A stretch of DNA of 34,165 bases from Peptoniphilus_A sp022767005. GTDB lineage: Bacteria > Bacillota > Clostridia > Tissierellales > Peptoniphilaceae. Location: contig NZ_JBNPOJ010000018.1 in the NCBI RefSeq assembly GCF_050315115.1, forward strand, positions 1 through 34,165, read 5' to 3'. The notes beneath the pieces were generated by a model. The model was not told where the DNA came from. It made no database searches and saw only the letters and a list, made by a program, of their open reading frames with translations. Positions 1-8,053 of the stretch are shown in pieces. Positions within the stretch are counted from its first letter, which is position 1. Each line of letters begins with the position of its first letter. The position numbers and the translations under genes were made by a program.

Positions 1-1313
1 ATGGAGTATTTATAGTTTGCATTATATGTTGCTTCGCTTACTGCTCCCGATGTCGGAACTTTTGGTGTCCATGGGTTTTGTAAATCTTGAGTATATTCTT
101 TTTGATCTTTTGTACCTTGTACTGTTAATGCTTTTATAGCGTTTGTTAATGATTCATTGTCATATTGAAGGCCTTTTTTAACATCTATATATAATTTATC
201 TTTGCCTTGGTAAGGACTTTCATTTGTGAAAGTACCTTCTACACCATCGGCTTTATTTTCATTAGCATCAAAAGTAAGTCTTACATATCCTTCAGGTGTA
301 GGTACAGGTGTTCCGCTGTCAGCTTGTGTTGGATCTACTGGAGGTACTAAAACATCAGCTTGATATGCAAGTTTTATTGTTCCTTGTTCTTTTGCATTAG
401 GTGCGGAAATGTCAAGTTTATAATCCTTACCATCTATTGTTACCTTTTCTCCAGTTGTCTTTCCATCAACTTTAAATGTTAGACCATTTGCTAGTTTATT
501 TGCCTCAACTTCATCAAAATCTTCAGATTCCCTAAAGTTTAATGTTTCACTTTTATTTGTAAGTTTAATATCTTGAATGTCTGGAAGTTCATCTATTGTA
601 ACATTAGGCATAGTATCTGAGTCTTGTGGCATACCTTCATTTAATGGATTTCCATAGGGATCTACATACTTTACTTCTGCAATTGTATTAGGTAGTTGCA
701 TAACTCTAAAGCTAAATTTAATACCTGCTCCATCTTGCGTACTTGTAGGTCTTGATGCTACTGCCATGATTTTAACATTGTTATTAAAATCAACTACTAT
801 TGATGCACTACCTGTCATTGAACCGTCTTTAGGCCATCCTACATTATAAGTAGTAGTTCCATCTTCAGTTAATGTTGCAAAATTTTCTTTTACATGTGTC
901 TTTCCATCATTTGTATTCCATCTTGCAGTAATTTTAAAAGATTTGTCAGGGAATACTGACCAGTCAAAAGCTTGATTGTCTAAGCCCACTGTTGTTAGCT
1001 CAATTGTCGTGTCATCAGATTCACTTTGAGGTGCTCTCATAGGTTGTGGCATTGACCTAAAAGCAGTTGATCCAGAAGATTGTGCTTCATTAGTGCTTCT
1101 CTTACTTCGCCTAGAATTTGCTTTTTCCTTTGTATTTATAATATTTGAATCAAATTCAAATACTTCTTGATTACCTTCAACTCTTCCTTTTAATTGTCCG
1201 TCAGTTTTTCCTTCAAGTGCACTGCTACCTAAAGCATATGCAGTATCCGCAAAAATTGAAAACATCATTAGAAAGACTAACAAAAATGAAAGTAATCTTT
1301 TGCTGTTTTTCAT
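1..1313 (-). CDS. Large secreted surface protein, N-terminal part (cut by window edge)
   Basis: The reading frame is open from an ATG at 1313 down to base 1, so only about the first 437 residues are seen. An AGGAGGT ribosome site lies 7-8 bases before the ATG. The protein begins with a signal peptide (MKNSKRLLSFLLVFLMMFSI, cleavage probably after DTAYA), followed by a low-complexity Ser/Arg/Gln-rich stretch and then beta-rich extracellular segments. Near the window edge a unit starting YVRLTFDANEN, with WTPKVPT and an aromatic ATYNANY end, resembles InlB/Flg_new-type B-repeats of Gram-positive surface proteins. The C-terminus, where any LPXTG or SLH anchor would be, lies outside. The gene follows the 1683-residue surface protein by 54 bases and is probably cotranscribed with it. 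A role as adhesin or cell-wall protein is inferred from architecture only. Confidence 0.8.
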   Translation of the reverse strand, partial: MKNSKRLLSFLLVFLMMFSIFADTAYALGSSALEGKTDGQLKGRVEGNQEVFEFDSNIINTKEKANSRRSKRSTNEAQSSGSTAFRSMPQPMRAPQSESDDTTIELTTVGLDNQAFDWSVFPDKSFKITARWNTNDGKTHVKENFATLTEDGTTTYNVGWPKDGSMTGSASIVVDFNNNVKIMAVASRPTSTQDGAGIKFSFRVMQLPNTIAEVKYVDPYGNPLNEGMPQDSDTMPNVTIDELPDIQDIKLTNKSETLNFRESEDFDEVEANKLANGLTFKVDGKTTGEKVTIDGKDYKLDISAPNAKEQGTIKLAYQADVLVPPVDPTQADSGTPVPTPEGYVRLTFDANENKADGVEGTFTNESPYQGKDKLYIDVKKGLQYDNESLTNAIKALTVQGTKDQKEYTQDLQNPWTPKVPTSGAVSEATYNANYKYS

Positions 1314-1329
1314 ATATTTACCTCCTGTA

Positions 1330-1348
1330 GGGAGGAGAAAATCCTCCC
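1330..1348 (-). promoter_or_regulatory. Intercistronic hairpin next to the ribosome site of the second surface protein
   Basis: GGGAGGA and TCCTCCC form a perfect 7-bp stem with a 5-base loop in the 54-base gap between the two surface-protein genes. No T-run follows on the minus strand, so it is not a classical terminator. The 3' arm CTCCT can instead pair with AGGAG of the ribosome site at 1321-1327, so two structures exclude each other. It may stabilise the mRNA or tune translation. The pairing is seen; the role is inferred. Confidence 0.5.
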
Positions 1349-1367
1349 CATGTAATTAATATTTGTC

Positions 1368-4300
1368 TTACTCAATATCTAATAGTAAAGGGTTTGTAGT
1401 ATATAGTTTTCCGTCTTTTTCAACTGAACCAAATACTTTTACAATGTCTCCACTTTGAAGTTTGTAATTGTTGTCAAATGTTAATTTAACAGAATCGCTT
1501 GTATTTGCAATAGTTGCTCTTCCTGTAGCTTTTTCTTGTCCGTCGCTTCCTGTTACTGTCAATACTACATTAATATCTTCCATATTTCCAAATACTCTTA
1601 CGAATTTTCTTCCTGCTCTTGCACCTAGTATCTCAACTTGACATACATAAGTTGGCGTATAAGCTACTTCTTTAACAGATTTATTGCCAAATTGGTCTTC
1701 TGCAATTATCCACATAGTTGGAGGAGTATTGCCATTTTCAACAGCAGTTCTTACAACTTCATTGATATAGTCAGCGACTATATTTTGTTCTACTTTAATT
1801 TCAAACTCATGAGTTTCATTGCCTTCTGTTCCTTGATCACCTGCAGTTCCAATTTCAACAGTAATCTTTCTATCAAGTGTAATTTCATCAAGAGTTCCAG
1901 TTAAGTCAATAAATCTTCTGAATTCTTCATCTTTAGCTGTAAAGTTTGTTTCAGGTCCTTTTGTGTCAAGTTTAACATATTTTTTGTTTTCTTGACCTTC
2001 TTCAGGAGTGTATGGCACGTTTCCAACTAATGTCGAATCTGCCGGAATTTGTCCCGGTTGGATAGTAGTTATACGGATTATATCTCCATTATTTACGCCA
2101 TCAAGAGTAATAACTTTTTCTGTGCCAATTTCATTATCTTCAGCTTGAACGTATTCTCCAACTTTAACCCAGCTATTACCATTAAATACTTCAGCTATAT
2201 ACTGTGTTCCCTTAGTAGGCTTATTTAAAGTAGGATTTGGAACATAGAATTTAATTTGAGGTTTACCATCTGGAGCATTTTCAATTTGTCTCATGGTATC
2301 TACAGGTGTTGAAGTTTTTTGTTCTTCAATTACTATTCTACCTGTAGGTCCTTCAATTTCTTGTCCTGATTTTTCTACTATATAAGAAGCTACAATTTCT
2401 TTTCCTTCTTGTCCGCTTAAATCTACATCTCCTACTACTAATTTTCCGTCTTGAACTGATGCTGTTATACCATCTTTTGTATAAGTTCCATCAGGTTGTT
2501 TTTCTAGAACTACTTCACCTGTACCTGGAATATTGAGTTTTATCTTCTTTATATCTGCGTTTTGTTCAGATTCAGACCATTTTAATTCGAATTTAACGTC
2601 TGTATCTTTTACAGGGTTAAATACTGGTTTTGGAATATCTACAGGTGTTGAAGTGTTGTAGATAGTATATCCTGTTACTTCTTTTAATCCTTCAACTTCA
2701 TTAGTGATAGACTTCCTTGAAGTTGCTGAAGTATAGGCATCTACACCGATGTTGTAAGATTGATCCTTTGCAAGTTTATCTCCATAAGGATTTCCAGCAT
2801 CTTTGTGAATATTTAATGGTGCATTTGCATCACGTAAAGCTGTACCATCAGCTTGGTCTACTCTTACATAGGTTTTGATCCCTAAAGCTCCCCAGTTGTC
2901 CTTTGTAAAATTGTTGTATGCATCTTCATCTGTTACTATAGCTGAAACATAAGATCTTCTCTTACCTACTTCATCAAAGCCAGGTACTTTCCATTTTAAT
3001 TCGTTAGGTCCGTTTACAGTCCATTGCTTTACTTGTCCCTTTAGAGGATAGTAGTTTGCATCAGCATGAACTGTTGGAGTTCCATAGTCAGTAACTGCTG
3101 TTCTGTAAAGAAGCCCTACTTTTACATCGTGTTTTTTAGCTTGGTCTACATTGTCAACATATTCTCCAACTACTACTGGATCCTTTGTTATATCCTGTTT
3201 TGGATCAATATTCTTAAATGAATGAACAACTTCAACATCAAAGAATGGTCTATAATTTGCATATAGATGAATGTCATTACCCTCTTCAATCATTGCTTTA
3301 AGATTTGCAAAGTTTTGATCGCTTCCTTCGAAGGAAACTGAGAAACCATTAGGTATTGATCTTTCACTCTTAAATTTACTTTGTTTAATAATAGAATATG
3401 CTTCTGTTCTCTTTAAAATGCTTACTGTTTTACCATTATCTTTTGCGATTCCTTGTTCCATTTCACCTATTCTTTCATTGTTGTTTCCAGCACGAAGAAC
3501 TGATGTCGCAGGATCATTTGTAAATCTATCCGCAGTCCATCCTATGAAAGAATAATTAGGCATATTAAAAGTCTTCATAGAATCTTCAAAGTCGCCTTCT
3601 AATTTTCCATTTGTATTTGCATATGGTACTTTTGGAATTTGTTTAGCTACATATTCGCCCTTTTTACTCATTAAAGTTGGAGAAGTTGTAGCATCAATAA
3701 GCTTATTTGTAGCATCAATATCTGCTACTGTAATTGGAATTCTAACAATTGTTTCATTTTTAGGGTCAGCTGTGTTGTTTGAGTGTAGAATAATATTTAT
3801 TCCCTCTCCATATACTGCATATACTGTTCTTTCCTTATCTATTGGAGATTTTTCGTCAAAGATATAGTTTTCACCAGCATCTACATTATTCCACTCATTA
3901 AGATCTCTAATTGTCTTATCTAGCTCTCTAAATTGTTCAGCTGCTGTCTTTCCACCAGGTATATCAGTAAGTTTTTTAGTTGTCCAACCTAGAATTCTCT
4001 TTCCTTGTGGAACATTAATATCTTCCTTAGTTGGCATTTGTCTTAATTTTAAATCATCACCTTCAAGTTTTTCTCCTCGGTGATCATCAAATTTTACATT
4101 GTCTCCTGTAAATCCACTTGGAACATAAGCCGGATTTTCTTCTCCAGTAGAAGGATCATATTTATAATTTATATTTAGTGGTGCAATCTTTTCAATTGTG
4201 TCAAAACCGCCAACTTTAGATTCTTGTCCATTTAAATCAAATGTAACCTTTGCTTGAACTTGTTCAATTACATCTTCTCCTTCAATAGATCCTGATAATA

Positions 4301-6419
4301 TATATCTATTGTTGATAGAAATTGGCATATCTTTTTCAAGCTTCTCAGGCAATTTGAATTCTTCATATTGTTTTAACTGTTCCGCTCCTGCAATATTTGG
4401 GTTTGATGTCATAAATTTATAACCAGTATATTTTACATTTTCACCATTTTCAACAAATATAACTTCCTCTCCGACATTTGAAGCCGATATTGTTTGTTTT
4501 AGCAATTTATTTTCATTGTCAAAAACTGTAGGAATCCTAAATGCCATTTCTGCACGGTCATAGTATGAATATCCAATAATTTCTTTTGAATCTGTGAAAA
4601 CTTCTTCTACACGTGGTCTAATTATTGTTTGAACAAGTGCCCCGCCCGTTAATGTAGGTGACCAATCTAATACTCTTGGTTTGTGTTCAAGAACTGGGTT
4701 TGTAAACTCTATACTGCGATTATTAATAGCCATTGTCAATGTTTGTGATGATAATGGTTTATTGAGTTCTCCATTATATACTCCACGCAAGCTAATTGTT
4801 TCTCCCTTTGGAATTTTTATATCTACTGGTACTGTCCAAATAAATTCCTTGAAGGCTTTAGAGCCTGTCGCTGCTCCTTGTACCTCAATATTTTCTCTAA
4901 AATTAATTGAATATTGATCTTTTCCAATTGTAATTTCTTTGTAAGGATCATAGTATGTTAATGCTACCTTATATCCTTGATTGTCGTTAAATTTAAGGTT
5001 AACCTCTTGCCCTGCACTTAGATAAATATCTTCATCAGCTTGAGTAGTCCAGCAAGTCGTTCCATAACTATCTTGGTTTACAATTGCAGAATAAAATGCA
5101 TAAGATTTTAAACCATTCTCTTTAATGATCTTATTTAAAGCATCTGTTTTTACATAATATCTAACACGAGTAGATAAACCGGAATTAGGTGATAGAGTAC
5201 TATTTAAAACTGTATCTGAAAAATTCTGAGAAATAATCTTAGTATTTATTCCGAATTCATAATCCCAATCTGATTTCCATTCTTTAGCTCCAATTTGAAG
5301 GAAAGCTAAATCACCTTTTACAGTAAAATCATTTTTTGATAAAAATATATTAAGACTCGGATCAGTACCATTATTGTTTCCATAAGGTTTATCAGTATTA
5401 TCAAGGATAGTAACTTCTGCAACCATACCGTTAGCTCTTGTATCATCTAAGATATTTAAAAATGATGCTTCTACAGATTGTCTAAATCCAAGAGGATTTT
5501 CTTGATCTCTAAGACCACCATAAGAAGAATTCGTAATCGCTTTTGACTGCTTGTATATAACATCAATAATGCCCGCATCCAAGTCATAAGTTACATATGA
5601 TGTTGCAGCATCAAAGGGAGTAGTATTATTAACAAAAAAGTCGTTTAATTCTTTTTTGTAATCTGTACCTGCTACCGGAATAACAGTAGTAAAGGTATAT
5701 GCGTTATAAGAAGCTATTGGGTTTTTATCTGATGCTCTTGCATACACTTGTTCAAACTTATCATCCATAAGTCTTGCTTGTATAAGGATTTGAGTTTTAA
5801 AATCTTTTATAGACTTTCCTTCATTTAATACAAAATCCATAGGAATTTCTGTTTTATATGCCACGGCATTATTTCCGGCATTATTTAAGTTTTGATAATA
5901 TATTCCTTCAGCACCAAATACAGATTCTGAATTTGCCAATTGACTAAAGGGTTGTATTTCTTGGTTACTTCTGTAATAGTCGTGTCTAGCTCCAGTGTTA
6001 AGTCCTTTATACATACCTGTTTTTAGCGTAGTTCCTGAATCTGTCTTGGAATACTTCCAATCAACAGCATCAACAAACTCCTTTGGGAATTTTAAAACTA
6101 AATTCTTCCAAACGCTACTTACTGAAGTTTGCTTTAAATTATAGGATAGTCTTATAACCTCTCTTCCGTCTGAGTTGGTATAGGTTCCTACATAACTAAT
6201 TGACGGAGTTCTCTTAGGCTCTATTTCAGATACTCGTACTAATTTGTTGTTTTTAGATAAAGGCCATGATTCTTTTGAAGTGGCTGTTTTATTAACAGTC
6301 TCGATATTCCAATCAGCCTTTTTTACTTCTGCAAAGATGTTCATTGGCATTATTCCTATTAGCATTAGTAATGCTAGGAATAGGGATAAATATCTTTTTG
6401 TCATTTGTTTTTTATCCAT
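1368..6419 (-). CDS. Large secreted surface protein with InlB-type repeats (1683 aa)
   Basis: The protein starts with a signal peptide (MTKRYLSLFLALLMLIGIMP..., ending near FAEV). The first 700 residues or so are beta-rich without a recognised domain. Two units resemble InlB/Flg_new B-repeats: one near residues 770-870 (GWTTKK, then VYAVYGEG) and a longer one near 880-1060 (FIGWTADRF, then LYANY). After about residue 1250 come Ig-like or Rib-like modules, with the linker TSTPVD twice, about 113 residues apart (near 1258 and 1371). The C-terminus ends in LLLDIE, with no LPXTG motif, no hydrophobic tail and no SLH repeats, so how it is held on the cell is unknown. The start is supported by AAAGGAG seven bases upstream. 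A sigma-A promoter and a G14 tract precede it. A role in adhesion is inferred. Confidence 0.85.
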   Translation of the reverse strand: MDKKQMTKRYLSLFLALLMLIGIMPMNIFAEVKKADWNIETVNKTATSKESWPLSKNNKLVRVSEIEPKRTPSISYVGTYTNSDGREVIRLSYNLKQTSVSSVWKNLVLKFPKEFVDAVDWKYSKTDSGTTLKTGMYKGLNTGARHDYYRSNQEIQPFSQLANSESVFGAEGIYYQNLNNAGNNAVAYKTEIPMDFVLNEGKSIKDFKTQILIQARLMDDKFEQVYARASDKNPIASYNAYTFTTVIPVAGTDYKKELNDFFVNNTTPFDAATSYVTYDLDAGIIDVIYKQSKAITNSSYGGLRDQENPLGFRQSVEASFLNILDDTRANGMVAEVTILDNTDKPYGNNNGTDPSLNIFLSKNDFTVKGDLAFLQIGAKEWKSDWDYEFGINTKIISQNFSDTVLNSTLSPNSGLSTRVRYYVKTDALNKIIKENGLKSYAFYSAIVNQDSYGTTCWTTQADEDIYLSAGQEVNLKFNDNQGYKVALTYYDPYKEITIGKDQYSINFRENIEVQGAATGSKAFKEFIWTVPVDIKIPKGETISLRGVYNGELNKPLSSQTLTMAINNRSIEFTNPVLEHKPRVLDWSPTLTGGALVQTIIRPRVEEVFTDSKEIIGYSYYDRAEMAFRIPTVFDNENKLLKQTISASNVGEEVIFVENGENVKYTGYKFMTSNPNIAGAEQLKQYEEFKLPEKLEKDMPISINNRYILSGSIEGEDVIEQVQAKVTFDLNGQESKVGGFDTIEKIAPLNINYKYDPSTGEENPAYVPSGFTGDNVKFDDHRGEKLEGDDLKLRQMPTKEDINVPQGKRILGWTTKKLTDIPGGKTAAEQFRELDKTIRDLNEWNNVDAGENYIFDEKSPIDKERTVYAVYGEGINIILHSNNTADPKNETIVRIPITVADIDATNKLIDATTSPTLMSKKGEYVAKQIPKVPYANTNGKLEGDFEDSMKTFNMPNYSFIGWTADRFTNDPATSVLRAGNNNERIGEMEQGIAKDNGKTVSILKRTEAYSIIKQSKFKSERSIPNGFSVSFEGSDQNFANLKAMIEEGNDIHLYANYRPFFDVEVVHSFKNIDPKQDITKDPVVVGEYVDNVDQAKKHDVKVGLLYRTAVTDYGTPTVHADANYYPLKGQVKQWTVNGPNELKWKVPGFDEVGKRRSYVSAIVTDEDAYNNFTKDNWGALGIKTYVRVDQADGTALRDANAPLNIHKDAGNPYGDKLAKDQSYNIGVDAYTSATSRKSITNEVEGLKEVTGYTIYNTSTPVDIPKPVFNPVKDTDVKFELKWSESEQNADIKKIKLNIPGTGEVVLEKQPDGTYTKDGITASVQDGKLVVGDVDLSGQEGKEIVASYIVEKSGQEIEGPTGRIVIEEQKTSTPVDTMRQIENAPDGKPQIKFYVPNPTLNKPTKGTQYIAEVFNGNSWVKVGEYVQAEDNEIGTEKVITLDGVNNGDIIRITTIQPGQIPADSTLVGNVPYTPEEGQENKKYVKLDTKGPETNFTAKDEEFRRFIDLTGTLDEITLDRKITVEIGTAGDQGTEGNETHEFEIKVEQNIVADYINEVVRTAVENGNTPPTMWIIAEDQFGNKSVKEVAYTPTYVCQVEILGARAGRKFVRVFGNMEDINVVLTVTGSDGQEKATGRATIANTSDSVKLTFDNNYKLQSGDIVKVFGSVEKDGKLYTTNPLLLDIE

Positions 6420-6554
6420 TTTTTTCTCCTTTCTATTTTTTTGGATTTAAAACTTAATTTTCTCTTATCGCCTCCCATTGTCCAGAACACTATCAACTAT
6501 GTTAGTTTCAATTCTACTTTTTGCATAGTTTAGGACTGCATTATTATGTATAAT

Positions 6555-6583
6555 ATTATATAAAATTAAAATGCATCATTCAA
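6555..6583 (-). promoter_or_regulatory. Promoter of the surface-protein operon
   Basis: On the minus strand TTGAAT (6583-6578) and a perfect TATAAT (6560-6555) are 17 bases apart. Transcription would begin near 6548, giving a leader of about 130 bases before the ATG at 6419. That leader holds an inverted repeat, AACTATG at 6495-6501 with CATAGTT at 6524-6530, of unknown role. The G tract lies about 50 bases upstream of the -35 box. Confidence 0.6.
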
Positions 6584-6633
6584 GTGTAAATTTTTTAATT
6601 TTTCTTAATATTTCAACATTTTCTCCTAGTTCA

Positions 6634-6647
6634 CCCCCCCCCCCCCC
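6634..6647. repeat. Homopolymeric tract of 14 C (14 G on the minus strand)
   Basis: Fourteen consecutive C on the plus strand, in a very AT-rich intergenic region. The tract lies about 50 bp upstream of the -35 box of the surface-protein promoter. G/C tracts of this length slip during replication and are a known basis of phase variation in other bacteria. The exact length may also be affected by sequencing error. Confidence 0.9.
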
Positions 6648-6905
6648 GGAAATTTTGCACTTTTTATGTACAATCCTTTCACGCATGTTTGTTTGATATT
6701 CTATGAATTATTATATATAGTTGACTTAAATGCTAATCTTTTCATATTGTGATTTTTTGTTCTATGAGTTTTTTTGAATACTTGTGTTTTTGTAGAGTTT
6801 TTCTCATTTTTACTTTTCTCTAGTGTCAGGTTTAATTTTATTTTTCCCTTTATTTTATTTGCTTTTCTTTAAATAAAATTTATAGAAAACTTATTTTTTC
6901 CAATA

Positions 6906-6931
6906 AAAAAGACGACTATTGCCGTCTTTTT
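6906..6931 (-). terminator. Terminator of the cell-wall polymer operon
   Basis: AAAAAGACG (6906-6914) pairs with CGTCTTTTT (6923-6931). On the minus strand the hairpin begins 12 bases after the csaB stop codon and ends in a T-run. The flanking A and T runs make it usable in both directions. Confidence 0.8.
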
Positions 6932-6942
6932 AATCTTATATT

Positions 6943-8049
6943 TTATTTTTCATCTATTATATCTAGTGCTATCTCTATATTTTTCTTTGACTCTCTACGC
7001 ATTTTTTCAGTGTTTTCTATTATTTTTTCTCGCCTTTCTTCTAAGTTGTCCAAGGCACGCAGTGTTTTTTTGAATAATTCTTCTGATGTGAAGTTTTCTA
7101 CATCTACATATTCGCCAATTCCAAGTTCCTTTACCATGGCTTCGACTTTTGGGTCATAGATTATTCCCACCATGGGAAGATTTACGCTTGCTGCGTAAAT
7201 TAAGGAGTGAAGCCTCATTGCTTCGAGGAGTTTTAGTCTTTTAAATATTCCCATGAGTTCTCCTGCTGAATAGGTGTTTTCTATTAGCATGACTTTGTTT
7301 TTATTTACACATTTTTCTGCAACTTCTCGAGAATAGACATTGTCCCTTGGTGTGTGGAAGGGAACTAGTAATATATCGTAGCCACTTTCTATTAAGATAT
7401 CTATGGTTTTTGCAAATTTTTCTTTTATTGATTCGTCTTTTTTGTGATCTCTTATGCAAAATCCTATTGTGTTATCTGTTATTTTTATGTCTTCAGCTTT
7501 TAGTATTTCGTCAACTCTTTCTTCATCTGCTGCTTTTAGGGTGAAGACTGGATCTGCTGTAACTTCTACATTTTTATTTGTTACTCCTAGTTCTTTTACA
7601 AATTCATAGGATAATTTATCTCGCAATGTGATGTAGTCTACTTTGTTTAATACTTTTTTTGTCAGTATTCTATTTAATTTCTTGTCAATTGGTCCAATTC
7701 CATTGGCATATACGTAAACTTTTTTTCTAAAAATTTTTGCTATTATTATCACCGATAAATAATAGATAATGCTCCTCGTCGATGTTATATCCTGAAGTAG
7801 TGATCCTCCTCCCGACAATAAAAGGTCTGCATCTTTTATTGCTGAGAATAGTTCGGGTAATGAAAATCGATTTACTGCATCTATGCCGTAAACTTTTTTT
7901 GTCTTCTCAGGATTTTTTGAGAGTGCTGTCATTTTTATTTCTTTATTTAATTTTTTAAAATCTTCAACCATGGCTTTTAATATTGCATCGTCGCCAGAGT
8001 TGTCAAATCCAAAGTATCCTGATACTAGAATTTTTTTCATACCACTCAT
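6943..8049 (-). CDS. csaB: Polysaccharide pyruvyl transferase CsaB
   Basis: This 368-residue protein matches the usual length of CsaB, which adds ketal-linked pyruvate to a secondary cell-wall polymer; the pyruvylated polymer is the ligand of SLH domains. Family features are the N-terminal KKILVSGYFGFDNSGDDAIL glycine-rich start, LLSGGGSLLQD near residue 95, YVYANGIGPI near 114, and the late RLHSLIYAASVNLPMVGIIYDPKV segment with the conserved RLH. It is the last gene of the five-gene polymer operon, starting 4 bases after the O-antigen ligase stop, and is followed by a terminator. ATG at 8049 is used, but a second ATG three codons later is equally possible because the ribosome site is weak. 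The surface proteins encoded next door make a link to cell-surface display attractive but unproven. Confidence 0.88.
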   Translation of the reverse strand: MSGMKKILVSGYFGFDNSGDDAILKAMVEDFKKLNKEIKMTALSKNPEKTKKVYGIDAVNRFSLPELFSAIKDADLLLSGGGSLLQDITSTRSIIYYLSVIIIAKIFRKKVYVYANGIGPIDKKLNRILTKKVLNKVDYITLRDKLSYEFVKELGVTNKNVEVTADPVFTLKAADEERVDEILKAEDIKITDNTIGFCIRDHKKDESIKEKFAKTIDILIESGYDILLVPFHTPRDNVYSREVAEKCVNKNKVMLIENTYSAGELMGIFKRLKLLEAMRLHSLIYAASVNLPMVGIIYDPKVEAMVKELGIGEYVDVENFTSEELFKKTLRALDNLEERREKIIENTEKMRRESKKNIEIALDIIDEK

Positions 8050-8053
8050 TTTA

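Larger units (their letters stand above)
6420..6905. other. Long intergenic region upstream of the surface-protein operon
   Basis: About 500 bases without a convincing gene. It contains the leader, the promoter and the C14 homopolymer, then a very AT-rich stretch (6660-6905) in which I see no further feature. A 36-codon minus-strand frame (6686-6576) runs through the homopolymer but has no ribosome site. Confidence 0.6.

Noticed and set aside
1330..1348. Terminator between the two surface-protein genes
   Set aside because: The stem is strong but no T-run follows in the direction of transcription, and the next ribosome site lies immediately behind it.
1368..6419. LPXTG or SLH anchor in the large surface protein
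   Set aside because: The C-terminus ends in LLLDIE without sorting signal, hydrophobic tail or SLH repeats.
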